From Vibrio sp. Of7-15 (lineage in GTDB: Bacteria > Pseudomonadota > Gammaproteobacteria > Enterobacterales > Vibrionaceae): a stretch of 64,000 nt of DNA. A model generated the notes under the pieces. It made no database searches. It worked only from the letters and a program-made list of their open reading frames with translations, and was not told the DNA's origin. The DNA lies in contig NZ_JAKRGH010000012.1 of the NCBI RefSeq assembly GCF_022347565.1, positions 62,001 to 126,000 of the forward strand, written 5' to 3'. Position numbers and translations under genes: made by a program. The first letter of the stretch is position 1, and each line of letters opens with the position of its first letter. This document shows positions 42,995-52,242 of this stretch, piece after piece.

Positions 42995-44770
42995 ATGAAT
43001 AACAACCAAGATCCACTTAGCATGACACGTAACGGTAACGATGTTCCTGCTGCTTGTTTTTTAAACTCCTTGGCGAGAGAGTGTTCAACAGTCCAGATTA
43101 TTGAAGATGCTTACGAAGCGTATTACTTGATCCCACTTTCAGAACAGCGTGAAATCAGAATCCCTTTACGTTATGTCTCTTCGGTTGGTTTACATGAGTA
43201 CCAATTCCCAGCGATTTTTTATGGTGAAAAAGCGCAAACGATAAGCTTTGAGCAAGTACTTGAATTTATTCTAAATGAACAAGCCCTGGTTGGTTTGATT
43301 TCTGAAGAACAAAAAGACATTTTCGCAACGCGAGTAAAAGAAAGTTACCGCAATACTTACATGGCGGTGGGTGAAAGCCCTTACGCAGAGAAGCTATTTG
43401 ATCAAGCTTTAAATTTCCAGCATGCGGAGCAAGGTTTATTAATTGGTCATTCTTTCCACCCTGCGCCTAAGAGCCGTGAGCAGTTTAGCTACGAAGATGC
43501 CAAGACTTATTCCCCTGAGTTTGGTGGTAAATTTGCTCTGCGTTGGTTAGCGGTTGATAAGTCGGTAACTGTGTTTGGTTCTTCGGGTGAAAAGAGTTTA
43601 GCTCAGCGCCTAAATGAGTTAGTGCAACATGATTCCGCCTTAGCGCAAGCACTTGAATCTCAGTTAACAGAAAATGAAGTGTTATTGCCAGTGCACCCAT
43701 GGCAGTGGGGCGTATTTCAACAGAATGAAGATGTTAAAGATTACGTAGCACAAGGCCAAGTGCGCGATCTTGGTGTATTAGGTACGAACTGGTATCCAAC
43801 TTCATCCACGCGTTCTCTGTACGCCCCTTCTTTGCCTTACATGTTGAAATTTTCACTCAGTGTGAAGCTAACCAACTCAATTCGTAACTTATCACTAAAA
43901 GAAGTGATTCGAGGCACTCGCTTAAATCAGCTTTTCCATGATACTGAGATCAGTGAGGTGCTGGGCGACAAACAAGGCTTCCAACTGATGCAAGAGCCAG
44001 CTTATGTTGGTTTAGTTGATAAGCAAGGTAACGTGATTGACGAAAGTTTGGTTGCCTTCAGAGACAACCCTTTGAGCGACAAGCCGGAAGAAGAAGCGGT
44101 GGTACTGGCTACTTTAACCCAGCAAAACCCATACGGTGGTGAAAGCCTAGTTGCGGCGCGCATCAAACAATTCGCACAAGACAAAAAACTCACAATCAAA
44201 GAAGCGGCATTGAAATGGTTTAGCGCATACAGTCAGCATGCCGTTGTCCCATTATTTAATCTGCAAGCTAACTTTGGTGTGGTGTTCCTTGCCCATCAAC
44301 AGAACATTGTTATTCAAATGGATCAGGGTTTCCCGGTGGGTATGTATTACCGCGACTGTCAGGGAACAGGGTATACGGATCTGGCTTTTGAGCGCTTTGC
44401 TGAGTCTTTAAATGATACGAAGCAAGACATTGAAAACTACTGGGATCAAGATAAAGTTCGTCGTTATTTTGCGTATTATCTGATCATTAACTCTACGTTT
44501 AATGTGATTGGTTCTATTGCTGCTAATTGCGATGTGGATGAAAAGTCACTTGTGACGATTTTGCATCAGCAACTTGCAGAGTTAAAAGAACAAGGTGTTC
44601 GTGATTCTAAATGTCTCGATTACGTTCTAGAAAGTGACGCGCTGTGCTGCAAAGGAAATTTCTACTGTTACCTTCAAAACTTCAATGAAAACTCCATCCC
44701 AGATCCGGCAGTGATTTATTTTGATTTACCAAATCCATTGATTCATGCAAAGGACGCTATCAATGTTTAG
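42995..44770 (+). CDS. iucA: IucA, aerobactin synthetase subunit (NIS synthetase)
   Basis: A 591-residue ATP-dependent ligase of the IucA/IucC family that joins the first acetyl-hydroxylysine to citrate. The family motif is VHPWQWG (His234-Trp238), preceded by GHSFHPAPKSREQFS, the nucleotide-binding GH-x-HP-x-x-K segment; TRSLYAPSLPYMLKFSLSVK and VVFLAHQQNIVIQM also match. First of four genes in order iucA-iucB-iucC-iucD, each overlapping or closely following the last. Preceded by the strong Fur box. Length is as in E. coli IucA (about 574-594). Confidence 0.95.
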   Translation: MNNNQDPLSMTRNGNDVPAACFLNSLARECSTVQIIEDAYEAYYLIPLSEQREIRIPLRYVSSVGLHEYQFPAIFYGEKAQTISFEQVLEFILNEQALVGLISEEQKDIFATRVKESYRNTYMAVGESPYAEKLFDQALNFQHAEQGLLIGHSFHPAPKSREQFSYEDAKTYSPEFGGKFALRWLAVDKSVTVFGSSGEKSLAQRLNELVQHDSALAQALESQLTENEVLLPVHPWQWGVFQQNEDVKDYVAQGQVRDLGVLGTNWYPTSSTRSLYAPSLPYMLKFSLSVKLTNSIRNLSLKEVIRGTRLNQLFHDTEISEVLGDKQGFQLMQEPAYVGLVDKQGNVIDESLVAFRDNPLSDKPEEEAVVLATLTQQNPYGGESLVAARIKQFAQDKKLTIKEAALKWFSAYSQHAVVPLFNLQANFGVVFLAHQQNIVIQMDQGFPVGMYYRDCQGTGYTDLAFERFAESLNDTKQDIENYWDQDKVRRYFAYYLIINSTFNVIGSIAANCDVDEKSLVTILHQQLAELKEQGVRDSKCLDYVLESDALCCKGNFYCYLQNFNENSIPDPAVIYFDLPNPLIHAKDAINV

Positions 44771-45683
44771 TTATAACACTTTTGTGTTCAATTTAGAGCC
44801 TGAAGCCACGTTGGCGATCACGCTGTCAGAGCAGGACATTCATAATTCTGCGACGGTCGAGCAGCTTCAACAAGAAATTGATCATGTTTTTAGTCATAAC
44901 AAAGCCATCGAAACAGTAACGTTGACATCAGATTCATCCGCGGTTCTGGCTCACCTTGCTGGCTACCTTCCTCTGTTTCAGCAAAGTGTGTTGTCTCGCC
45001 AAGCGTTTTACCAGCAACCGCAGCCGTGGCATTTACATAAAGTTTCATCGGCATTTCCGCTTCAACAAGTACAGTCGATGAATCAATATCGTCATCATCC
45101 ATTGCGTCCATCAATGCCACAAGGTGTGGTATATCAGCGATATGATCATGACGCCGAGGTTGAAGTAAGTTTCCGTGTATTCGACCTTGAAAAGGATATG
45201 GATCGCTTTACTCGTTGGATGAATGACCCTCGTGTCGCGCATTTTTGGGAACAAGCGTGGAGTAAAGAAAAGCTGGCTGAGTTTGCTCAAGAGCGATTAA
45301 ACGATGATCATATTATTCCGTTGATTGGTGAATTTAATGGTCAGCCTTTTGGTTATATTGAAGCTTATTGGGTCAGTGAAGACAGATTAAGCCCGTATTA
45401 CGACGTACAAGACTACGATCGTGGTATTCACCTTTTAGTTGGTGAACCAGACTTCCGTGGCCCGGCTTTCTTTAACTGTTGGATGCGAGCTATCAGCCAT
45501 TATTTGTTCATCGATGATGTCAGAACGCAGCGCATTGTATTAGAGCCACGATCAGATAACGAGCGCCTGTTTAATCGTATTCAAGAAGTGGGTTATCAGA
45601 AGCGTTTTGAATTTAATTTCCCTCATAAGCGTTCAGCATTAGTAATGCTAGAAAGAGCGCCATTCTTTACGGAGCAGTGGTGA
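44763..45683 (+). CDS. iucB: IucB, N6-hydroxylysine O-acetyltransferase
   Basis: A 306-residue GNAT-type enzyme that acetylates N6-hydroxylysine. The C-terminal half (about 130-306) holds the acyltransferase core: FTRWMNDPRVAHFWEQAW, GEFNGQPFGYIEAYWVSEDR and the acetyl-CoA region GIHLLVGEPDFRGPAFF, then TQRIVLEPRSDNERLFNRI. This is the same fold as the siderophore acyltransferases of other hydroxamate pathways. The start at ATG 44763 overlaps the last codons of iucA by eight bases and has AAGGA nine bases upstream. Confidence 0.93.
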   Translation: MFSYNTFVFNLEPEATLAITLSEQDIHNSATVEQLQQEIDHVFSHNKAIETVTLTSDSSAVLAHLAGYLPLFQQSVLSRQAFYQQPQPWHLHKVSSAFPLQQVQSMNQYRHHPLRPSMPQGVVYQRYDHDAEVEVSFRVFDLEKDMDRFTRWMNDPRVAHFWEQAWSKEKLAEFAQERLNDDHIIPLIGEFNGQPFGYIEAYWVSEDRLSPYYDVQDYDRGIHLLVGEPDFRGPAFFNCWMRAISHYLFIDDVRTQRIVLEPRSDNERLFNRIQEVGYQKRFEFNFPHKRSALVMLERAPFFTEQW

Positions 45684-47443
45684 TGGATCAAATAGCATTA
45701 CATACTTATTGGCCAGCGGTGAATCGCAAAATGGTCGCCAAACTGATCAGTGAGTTGGCTTACGAGCAAGCGTTTCGAATTAAAGAGTCAGGCTCTGGCT
45801 TTTCGTTAACGTTAGAAACGGGTGTTCGTTATGAGTTTACGGGTAAAGAAAATATTTGGGGGCAAATTGTAATTGACCCCGATTCTTTGTCTCGTATTAC
45901 AGACTCAGAAGATAAGCCGCTGCTGGCTACGCAGTTCATGCGTGATATTCAAGAGCAAATTGGTATCAGTGATGATGCATTGGCTGAGCACTTTGAAGAT
46001 TTGAATGCCACATTGCTGGGTGACTGTAAGCTGGCGTTACGTAAAGCGAACATGACAGCACAAGATCTTGCATTCTTGTCTTGTGAGCATCAGCAGAGTT
46101 TGTTTGATGGTCACCCTAAATTTGCTTTTAACAAAGGTCGTCGTGGCTGGAGCAGTGAAGATTTAAAGCTTTATGCACCTGAATCTGAGCGTGCGTTCCA
46201 ACTGGCTTGGGTTGCTGTTCATAATTCCATTATTCAAAAGTCTACGAATGATCAGGTGGATTGGCAGCAGCTGATTTCATCGGCGGTTGATGAGGCTGAA
46301 TTACACAAAATGGAAAGTGTACTGGCTTCATTTAATGTGGACATTAGTGATTATACTGTGGTTCCGGTGCACCCGTGGCAATGGGATCAGAAACTATCGC
46401 TGCTATTTGTGCGTGAGTTGTCCGAGCAAACACTGGTCTACCTTGGTGAATTTGGTGACAAGTTCTTACCACAGCTTTCGATCCGCACATTGAGTAACGT
46501 GACTCGCCCAGATAATTATGACATTAAACTGCCATTGACCATTATGAATACCTCATGTTACCGCGGTATTCCTGGGCGTTATATTTTGGCGGGTCCAACG
46601 GCATCAGATTGGATTGATTCTGTTTTTAAATCGGATCCATTACTGATCTCTAAGCAGGCTGAGGTACTTCAAGAACCCGCAGCGGCTTTTGTGGCGCAAG
46701 CGGATTATCAAGAATTAACCGATGCCCCTTATCGTTATCATGAGCTATTAGGTGTGATTTGGCGAGAATCGGCTTACTGCAAATTAGAGGATAATGAAAC
46801 CGCTATTTTAATGGCGGCGTTAATGGAATCTGACTCAGCGGGCAACCCATTAATAGCCGAGTATGTTCAGGCATCTGGCTTAGATCTGAAAGAGTGGCTA
46901 AATCGTCTGTTTGATGCGGTAGTGATCCCGTTCTATCACTTGTTGTGTAAATACGGGGTGTCTCTCATTGCCCATGGACAGAATGTCACTGTGGTCTTAG
47001 AAGATTCAGTACCGAAGCGAATTTTACTAAAAGATTTTCAAGGTGATATGCGCTTGGTCGATCGTGCTCTTCCTGAGCAAGCGTCTCTAGCGGATCTTGT
47101 GAAAGACGTGACGGTGAAGTTGCCAGAAGAGTTGATCATTCATGATCTGCAAACAGGGCACTTTGTGACTGTGCTGAGATTCATTTCTCCGTTGGTTGAG
47201 AAATTAGGTCTGCCAGAAGTACAGTTCTATGAATTATTGGCATTGCGTATTCAGCATTACATGGCTGCTCACCCTGAATATCAGGAGCGTTTTGAGCGCT
47301 TAGATCTGTTTAAACCACGTATTTTACGTATTGGTTTGAACTTAGCGAAGTTTAGACACAGCACAGATTCTAGTGCATCTCGTATGCTACCAGACATGGA
47401 TGACATGTTGGATAACCCACTACATAAAGCTTTAAATCAATAG
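45683..47443 (+). CDS. iucC: IucC, aerobactin synthase
   Basis: A 586-residue NIS synthetase paralogous to IucA that adds the second acetyl-hydroxylysine to complete aerobactin. Motifs: GHPKFAFNKGRRGWS (substrate/ATP region), VHPWQWDQ (His230) and SLIAHGQNVTVVLE. The ending ILRIGLNLAKFRH is close to known IucC proteins. ATG 45683 overlaps the iucB stop (TGATG), with GGAG upstream; a GTG six bases earlier is inside the ribosome-binding site. Length matches the family (about 580). Confidence 0.95.
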   Translation: MDQIALHTYWPAVNRKMVAKLISELAYEQAFRIKESGSGFSLTLETGVRYEFTGKENIWGQIVIDPDSLSRITDSEDKPLLATQFMRDIQEQIGISDDALAEHFEDLNATLLGDCKLALRKANMTAQDLAFLSCEHQQSLFDGHPKFAFNKGRRGWSSEDLKLYAPESERAFQLAWVAVHNSIIQKSTNDQVDWQQLISSAVDEAELHKMESVLASFNVDISDYTVVPVHPWQWDQKLSLLFVRELSEQTLVYLGEFGDKFLPQLSIRTLSNVTRPDNYDIKLPLTIMNTSCYRGIPGRYILAGPTASDWIDSVFKSDPLLISKQAEVLQEPAAAFVAQADYQELTDAPYRYHELLGVIWRESAYCKLEDNETAILMAALMESDSAGNPLIAEYVQASGLDLKEWLNRLFDAVVIPFYHLLCKYGVSLIAHGQNVTVVLEDSVPKRILLKDFQGDMRLVDRALPEQASLADLVKDVTVKLPEELIIHDLQTGHFVTVLRFISPLVEKLGLPEVQFYELLALRIQHYMAAHPEYQERFERLDLFKPRILRIGLNLAKFRHSTDSSASRMLPDMDDMLDNPLHKALNQ

Positions 47444-47455
47444 GGATTAATTAAA

Positions 47456-48772
47456 ATGGAAAATAAAAATACAAACAAGGCAGTATTGGACTTGGCTGGG
47501 GTTGGGGTTGGCCCGTTTAACTTAAGTGTTGCTTCACTTTTAGCACCACATTCACAGATTCAATCTAAGTTCTTTGAAGGACGAGATTCTTTTGCATGGC
47601 ACCCTGGACTATTGCTTGATAGCACCAATATGCAAACTATGTTCTTAAAAGATTTGGTGAGTGGTGTTGCACCTGAAAGCCCATATTCTTTCTTGTCATA
47701 CCTAGTCAAAAATAAGAAGTTTTATCGCTTTTTATCGGCTGAATTAAGCTGCATCAGTCGTCATGAGTTTTCAGATTACTTAGCATGGGTTGCGCATCAG
47801 CTGAATAATGTGCAGTTTTCCACTAAGGTTGAACACGTAGAGTACAACGGTAAAGCGTTTGAATTACATACTAACCAAGGTATGTACGAAGCTAAGAATC
47901 TGTGTATTGGCACAGGTAAAGTGCCATTCATTCCTGAATGCGCGACACGTCATATTAGCGATAAAGTGTTCCATGCTGCGGAAATGGGTCTACGTGATCG
48001 CGACTTTACTGGTAAGCGTGTCATGATCGTCGGTGGTGGTCAGAGTGGTGCGGATATCTTCCTGAATGTACTGCGTGGCAAATGGGGTAAAGTGGCCTCA
48101 TTAGATTGGTTATCACGTCGATCTAACTTCCAGCCACTGGATGAAGCGTCATTTACCAATGAATTCTTTACGCCTGATTATGTCGATACCTTCTTAAACC
48201 TAAGCCCAAGTGTGAAAGAGTCTGAAGTCGCAGCGCAAAAGCTAACTTCGGATGGTGTCACGCAATTAGCACTACTGGATATTTACCGTGAGCTTTACCA
48301 TCGCTTTGATGTAATGAAAGAAGATAAGTGGGTTCGTTTACTTCCACATCGCTCTATGGATCAACTAAAGCAGACAGAATCTGGTTTTGAACTAAGCGCA
48401 AGTAATGCTCTTAGCCAGCAAGTTGAGCAACATCAGGCAGATATTGTGATTATGGCGACGGGCTTTAAATCACCATACCCATCATGTTTGAACTCTATTC
48501 TTCCGATGTTAGATCTCGATGATCAAGATCGTTACCAGCTGACGCCTGACTTTGAACTACAGTGGGAAGGTAGCCAGAATAATAAGATTTTTGCGGTTAA
48601 CGCTGGTATGCATAGCCACGGTATTGCTGAGCCACAATTGAGTTTGATGGCATGGCGGAGCGCAAGAATTATTAACCGCCTAGCAGGAAATGATATCTAT
48701 GACATTCAATCTGACAAAGGGATGATTGATTGGATATCAGAGAGCACGGTGAAAGAGCTGACAGAAGCTTAA
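47456..48772 (+). CDS. iucD: IucD, L-lysine N6-monooxygenase
   Basis: A 438-residue flavoenzyme that performs the first step, NADPH-dependent N6-hydroxylation of lysine. The FAD-binding motif is AGVGVGPFNLSVAS (residues 14-27), the NADPH motif IVGGGQSGADIF (191-202), and the late ATGFKSPYPSCLNSI fits the family's ATGY motif. FAWHPGLLLDSTNMQTMFLKD also identifies the group. AGGGA precedes the start, 13 bases after the iucC stop. It ends the biosynthesis operon. Confidence 0.96.
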   Translation: MENKNTNKAVLDLAGVGVGPFNLSVASLLAPHSQIQSKFFEGRDSFAWHPGLLLDSTNMQTMFLKDLVSGVAPESPYSFLSYLVKNKKFYRFLSAELSCISRHEFSDYLAWVAHQLNNVQFSTKVEHVEYNGKAFELHTNQGMYEAKNLCIGTGKVPFIPECATRHISDKVFHAAEMGLRDRDFTGKRVMIVGGGQSGADIFLNVLRGKWGKVASLDWLSRRSNFQPLDEASFTNEFFTPDYVDTFLNLSPSVKESEVAAQKLTSDGVTQLALLDIYRELYHRFDVMKEDKWVRLLPHRSMDQLKQTESGFELSASNALSQQVEQHQADIVIMATGFKSPYPSCLNSILPMLDLDDQDRYQLTPDFELQWEGSQNNKIFAVNAGMHSHGIAEPQLSLMAWRSARIINRLAGNDIYDIQSDKGMIDWISESTVKELTEA

Positions 48773-48824
48773 CAGCCAAGGCATTAATTGAGTAACGGAT
48801 AGTTACACTTTTTAAGAGTTATTG

Positions 48825-48911
48825 AGTTACGAAACTATAAATAAAAAGAAATATTAATAGAATTAGAGTGGCAAATGAGTATTATTGTCATTCTTAATAA
48901 GTTTCGTAACT
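48825..48911. promoter_or_regulatory. 12-base inverted repeat flanking the iutA Fur box
   Basis: AGTTACGAAACT (48825-48836) and AGTTTCGTAACT (48900-48911) are exact reverse complements, 63 bases apart, with the Fur box between them near the second arm. In RNA they could form the closing stem of a long leader; in DNA they could be paired sites of a regulator. Confidence 0.5.
48874..48892. promoter_or_regulatory. Fur box before iutA
   Basis: AATGAGTATTATTGTCATT matches 15 of 18 scored positions of the Fur consensus and lies 44 bases before the iutA start. It implies that iutA has its own iron-regulated promoter beside any read-through from iucD. Confidence 0.65.
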
Positions 48912-48935
48912 ACATGATGTAATAAGAGAAATAAA

Positions 48936-51110
48936 ATGAAGGCCAAAAAAGGGATTTTCCCGCTCACATTAGTTGCTATGGCGGTAACGTCGGCAACATC
49001 TTTTGTATCTATTGCAGCCCAAGCAGAAGAGTACACTTCAGCTCAAGAAAAAATGGTGGTTGTGTCTAGCCGCACACCAAAAGCGATCAGTGATATCCCT
49101 GGTACGGTTTGGTACGTGGACTCAGAGCAGATTGAACAAGAATATCGTGCTGGTAAAACACTGGGTGAAATTCTAGCTGCAACTATTCCATCGTTAGATG
49201 TCAGCAGTGGCTCTCGTTCAAACTACGGCCAAAATCTGCGTGGCAGAAAAATGTTGGTGATGATTGATGGGGTTTCACTGCAATCTTCTCGCCAGATAAG
49301 CCGCCAGTTAGAAGCGATTGATCCATTTAATATTGATCGCATTGAAGTTCTGTCTGGTGCCAATTCTCTTTATGGTGGTGGTGCTGTTGGTGGTGTGATC
49401 AATATTGTGACTAAAAAAGCTGAAAGTGATGAGCTTCAGTTTGAAAGTTATGTTGGTAGCACGTCTGGTTTGAACGGTAGTGAAGACCTTGATTATAAGT
49501 TAGGCCAGTCTATTGCAGGTGGAAACGATAAAGTTCAAGCGCGCGCGGCGGTTGTTTATACTGAAACTAAAGCCCTTTATGATGGTAATGGCGACATGGT
49601 CGTGCCAGATACATCACAAGGGTCGCTGCAATATAATACAACTTTAGATGCTGTCACTACCATTGGGGTTAATGTATCGGAGACTCAATCGTTAAATGTC
49701 CTTCTCCAATATTATGATAGTCAGCAAGATTCACCTTATGGTGTTTACCGTGATGCTAGTGGTGGGTACGTAGATTTTCGTGAAGGTTTCGAATCTGATC
49801 GTCAACAAGGAACCGAGCGTGCGATGCTCAGTGTAACGTACAGTGACAGCGATTTCTTAAATCATCAAGCCATCGCTGAACTATCTTATCGTAAAGAAGA
49901 TCATACTTTCAGCCCATATTACAGCGCAAGGGATGATTTAACGTCTTCATCACAACATGAGACAGATGTATTCTCAGCTAAGCTGGCTCTTTCAAAGGAC
50001 TTTGGGGAATTAAGCTTAGTATATGGGATCGACGGTTATATTGATAACTATGAAAGTAACCAAGCTTATTATGCTCAGTCAAACGGCGGGTTGGTTAATA
50101 AAATTTATACTTATTCAGGTCGATACCCTGGGGTGAAAGTCGGTTCCTTGGCAGGTTTTATCCAAGGGGATTATCAAATTAGCGAAGATTGGTCTATTCA
50201 GGGGGGATATCGTTACCAGTATCTAAATAATAAAATAGAGGACTTTGTTGGCTATACGCAACAGAAACAAATTGTGAAAGGTAACGGCACGAGTGCAGAT
50301 GCTGTTCCTGGTGGTGAAACAGATTACAAGGTTCATTTATTTAATATTGGTACGATTTACCATTTGTCAGCTGAATCCCAAGTGTGGGCTAATTTCTCAC
50401 AAGGATTTGATTTAGCTGACCCAGCTAAATACTATGGCCAAGGTACCTATGATTCAGCTCCTGATGCAAATGGACATTGGAATCTAAACCAGAGTATTAA
50501 TGTTGATGATTCCAAAATGGAAGGCATTAAAACAGATAGCTTTGAAGTGGGATATAGAACCGACTTAGACTCATTAAGCTTCCAAGGTGCTGCGTATTAT
50601 ACACAATCAAATAATTCCATTAAGTATGATAGGAAAACGTTATTGATTGCGGCGGTAGATGATGAAACACGAGTCTACGGTGCAGAAGGCCTAGTCTCTT
50701 ATTGGGTGAATGATAATATCGAAGTAGGTATGTCTGGCCACTATGTAGTTTCAAAAATTAAGCAAAAAGGGAACTGGGAAGATATACAAGCAAAATCTGC
50801 CAGTACTTCTAAGGCTAATGCATGGATTGGGTGGAGTGATTCTGACTTGTCCGCTAAATTAACAAGTCAAACGATGTTTGATTATGAAGACGGTGAGCAA
50901 GAGAAGCTAGATGGATATACTATTTTAGGCCTGCAAGGCAGTTATGAATTGCCAGTCGGTAGTTTAGGTTTTGGAGTTCAAAATCTTCTGGATGAAGACT
51001 ATACAACGCTATGGGGTCAAAGAGCTCAAATGTTTTATGGTGAAACACCTGAATTTGATTTTAAAGGCCGTGGCCGTACGTACACTCTAAACTATCAAAT
51101 TAGCTACTAA
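48936..51110 (+). CDS. iutA: IutA, TonB-dependent ferric aerobactin receptor
   Basis: A 724-residue outer-membrane receptor. The signal peptide ends at AAQA (residue 30). The TonB box is EKMVVVSSR (about 38-46), followed by a plug domain (ISDIPGTVWYVDSEQIEQ; IDRIEVLSGANSLYGGGAVG; GVINIVTKK) and a 22-strand barrel ending in the aromatic C-terminus TYTLNYQISY typical of outer-membrane proteins. It imports ferric aerobactin using energy from TonB, plausibly the TonB2 system encoded upstream. AATAAGAGAAATAAA precedes the start. Length matches IutA (about 730). Confidence 0.94.
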   Translation: MKAKKGIFPLTLVAMAVTSATSFVSIAAQAEEYTSAQEKMVVVSSRTPKAISDIPGTVWYVDSEQIEQEYRAGKTLGEILAATIPSLDVSSGSRSNYGQNLRGRKMLVMIDGVSLQSSRQISRQLEAIDPFNIDRIEVLSGANSLYGGGAVGGVINIVTKKAESDELQFESYVGSTSGLNGSEDLDYKLGQSIAGGNDKVQARAAVVYTETKALYDGNGDMVVPDTSQGSLQYNTTLDAVTTIGVNVSETQSLNVLLQYYDSQQDSPYGVYRDASGGYVDFREGFESDRQQGTERAMLSVTYSDSDFLNHQAIAELSYRKEDHTFSPYYSARDDLTSSSQHETDVFSAKLALSKDFGELSLVYGIDGYIDNYESNQAYYAQSNGGLVNKIYTYSGRYPGVKVGSLAGFIQGDYQISEDWSIQGGYRYQYLNNKIEDFVGYTQQKQIVKGNGTSADAVPGGETDYKVHLFNIGTIYHLSAESQVWANFSQGFDLADPAKYYGQGTYDSAPDANGHWNLNQSINVDDSKMEGIKTDSFEVGYRTDLDSLSFQGAAYYTQSNNSIKYDRKTLLIAAVDDETRVYGAEGLVSYWVNDNIEVGMSGHYVVSKIKQKGNWEDIQAKSASTSKANAWIGWSDSDLSAKLTSQTMFDYEDGEQEKLDGYTILGLQGSYELPVGSLGFGVQNLLDEDYTTLWGQRAQMFYGETPEFDFKGRGRTYTLNYQISY

Positions 51111-51138
51111 TGTAGACCTTACTGTTTAAATAGATATC

Positions 51139-51173
51139 AGCCGCTTTGAGGGTTACCTTAAAGCGGCTTTTTT
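51139..51173 (+). terminator. Terminator of iutA
   Basis: AGCCGCTTT (51139-51147) pairs with AAAGCGGCT (51060-region 3' arm at 51160-51168) and six T follow. The 3' arm overlaps the last codons of the convergent cysteine-cluster gene, so the two transcripts overlap here. Confidence 0.85.
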
Positions 51174-52103
51174 GTGGGCGACATTGTTGTAATAAGCTAA
51201 AAAGGAATCGTAGTCGACAAAGAAGTGGATGAAATGGCTCGTGTCGTTGGCGTAATCAAATTCACAAAAGGTGTTTTTATAATCGCGGCATACTTGAGGG
51301 CGATGTTGGTAAATGTTGCACTTGCCTTGGTGGGTTAAATGCTCGCACGGTGTTTCTATCATTAAATACCAGCCAGTGGCATCTTCGAACACACTGATGT
51401 TGTGGTGAGAAACTTGCCAAAGGAGGTGGTCGAAATCTTTTTGTGTTTCAGGTTCAGGGATTTTCTGGGTAATGTAATTACAGCAATGTTTGGCACTGCA
51501 ATAGCCACATTTGTTCTCGGTGTTGATGGTAATAATAGGTATTTGGTTTATGTTTTTATTATGTAATTGCGTGAAACTCAGCTCTTGTTGAGTAACAGAT
51601 GCATGCGCCATAAGCTTTTCGAGTATTTGCTTTTCCATCACTTTTGCACAAATCTTCTGATAGCTTTCAATGTCAGTGACGGCCGTTTTAGCCGCAATCA
51701 TGGTATCTGATGTGTGTGCTGTTTTTTCTAGCTCTTCTTGCACGCGAAGGCGATCTAATTCGATAGGGTATTGTTGTAAAAAATGAGTAATGGCATTTTC
51801 TAACACTATTGCTTTATTGGAGCGCTCTTTATTATCGTGAAATAGCTCGATGAGTTGTTCAAACAGCTGTTCTTTCATTGATAGTTTCACTAGGTGAGTA
51901 ATGGAGTTCTCCATATTCCTTTGTATGACTTCATACAACTCCAATGCGTTCGATAACCCTAACTGAGCCATTAATTCGCCGTCAGTTTTGCATTGGTGTT
52001 TCATTTTTAGTTTGTGAATGACCTCATTTACTTCTTTTTTTGTAATGGTGACATTAAGTTGTGAAACGTGCAGCGTTTGCAATAGATCAGAGCAGATATG
52101 CAT
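51153..52103 (-). CDS. YkgJ-type cysteine-cluster protein with an N-terminal extension
   Basis: A 316-residue protein. The C-terminal half (about 190-300) is a YkgJ-family zinc or iron-sulfur cluster domain: CGYCSAKHCCNYI, then TPCEHLTHQGKCNIYQHRPQ and VCRDYKNTFCEFD. The N-terminal 180 residues are unusual for the family: charged, helical, with KHQCKTDGELMAQLGLSNAL resembling a phage-CI-type DNA-binding helix segment. The biochemical role of YkgJ domains is poorly known. AAGG lies eight bases before the start. It is convergent with iutA and not obviously part of the iron island. Confidence 0.8.
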   Translation of the reverse strand: MHICSDLLQTLHVSQLNVTITKKEVNEVIHKLKMKHQCKTDGELMAQLGLSNALELYEVIQRNMENSITHLVKLSMKEQLFEQLIELFHDNKERSNKAIVLENAITHFLQQYPIELDRLRVQEELEKTAHTSDTMIAAKTAVTDIESYQKICAKVMEKQILEKLMAHASVTQQELSFTQLHNKNINQIPIITINTENKCGYCSAKHCCNYITQKIPEPETQKDFDHLLWQVSHHNISVFEDATGWYLMIETPCEHLTHQGKCNIYQHRPQVCRDYKNTFCEFDYANDTSHFIHFFVDYDSFLAYYNNVAHKKAALR

Positions 52104-52242
52104 TATGGAACCTTGCGATGTAAAGCTTTCTATTGAATATAGACTTTCTTATTCTAAATTCAGGCTGATTAAGAGCTTGGTATACACTTAGTGGCAATAG
52201 CTTTTATTTAGTAATGGTTTTTATTTAATGGAGGGATTTATT

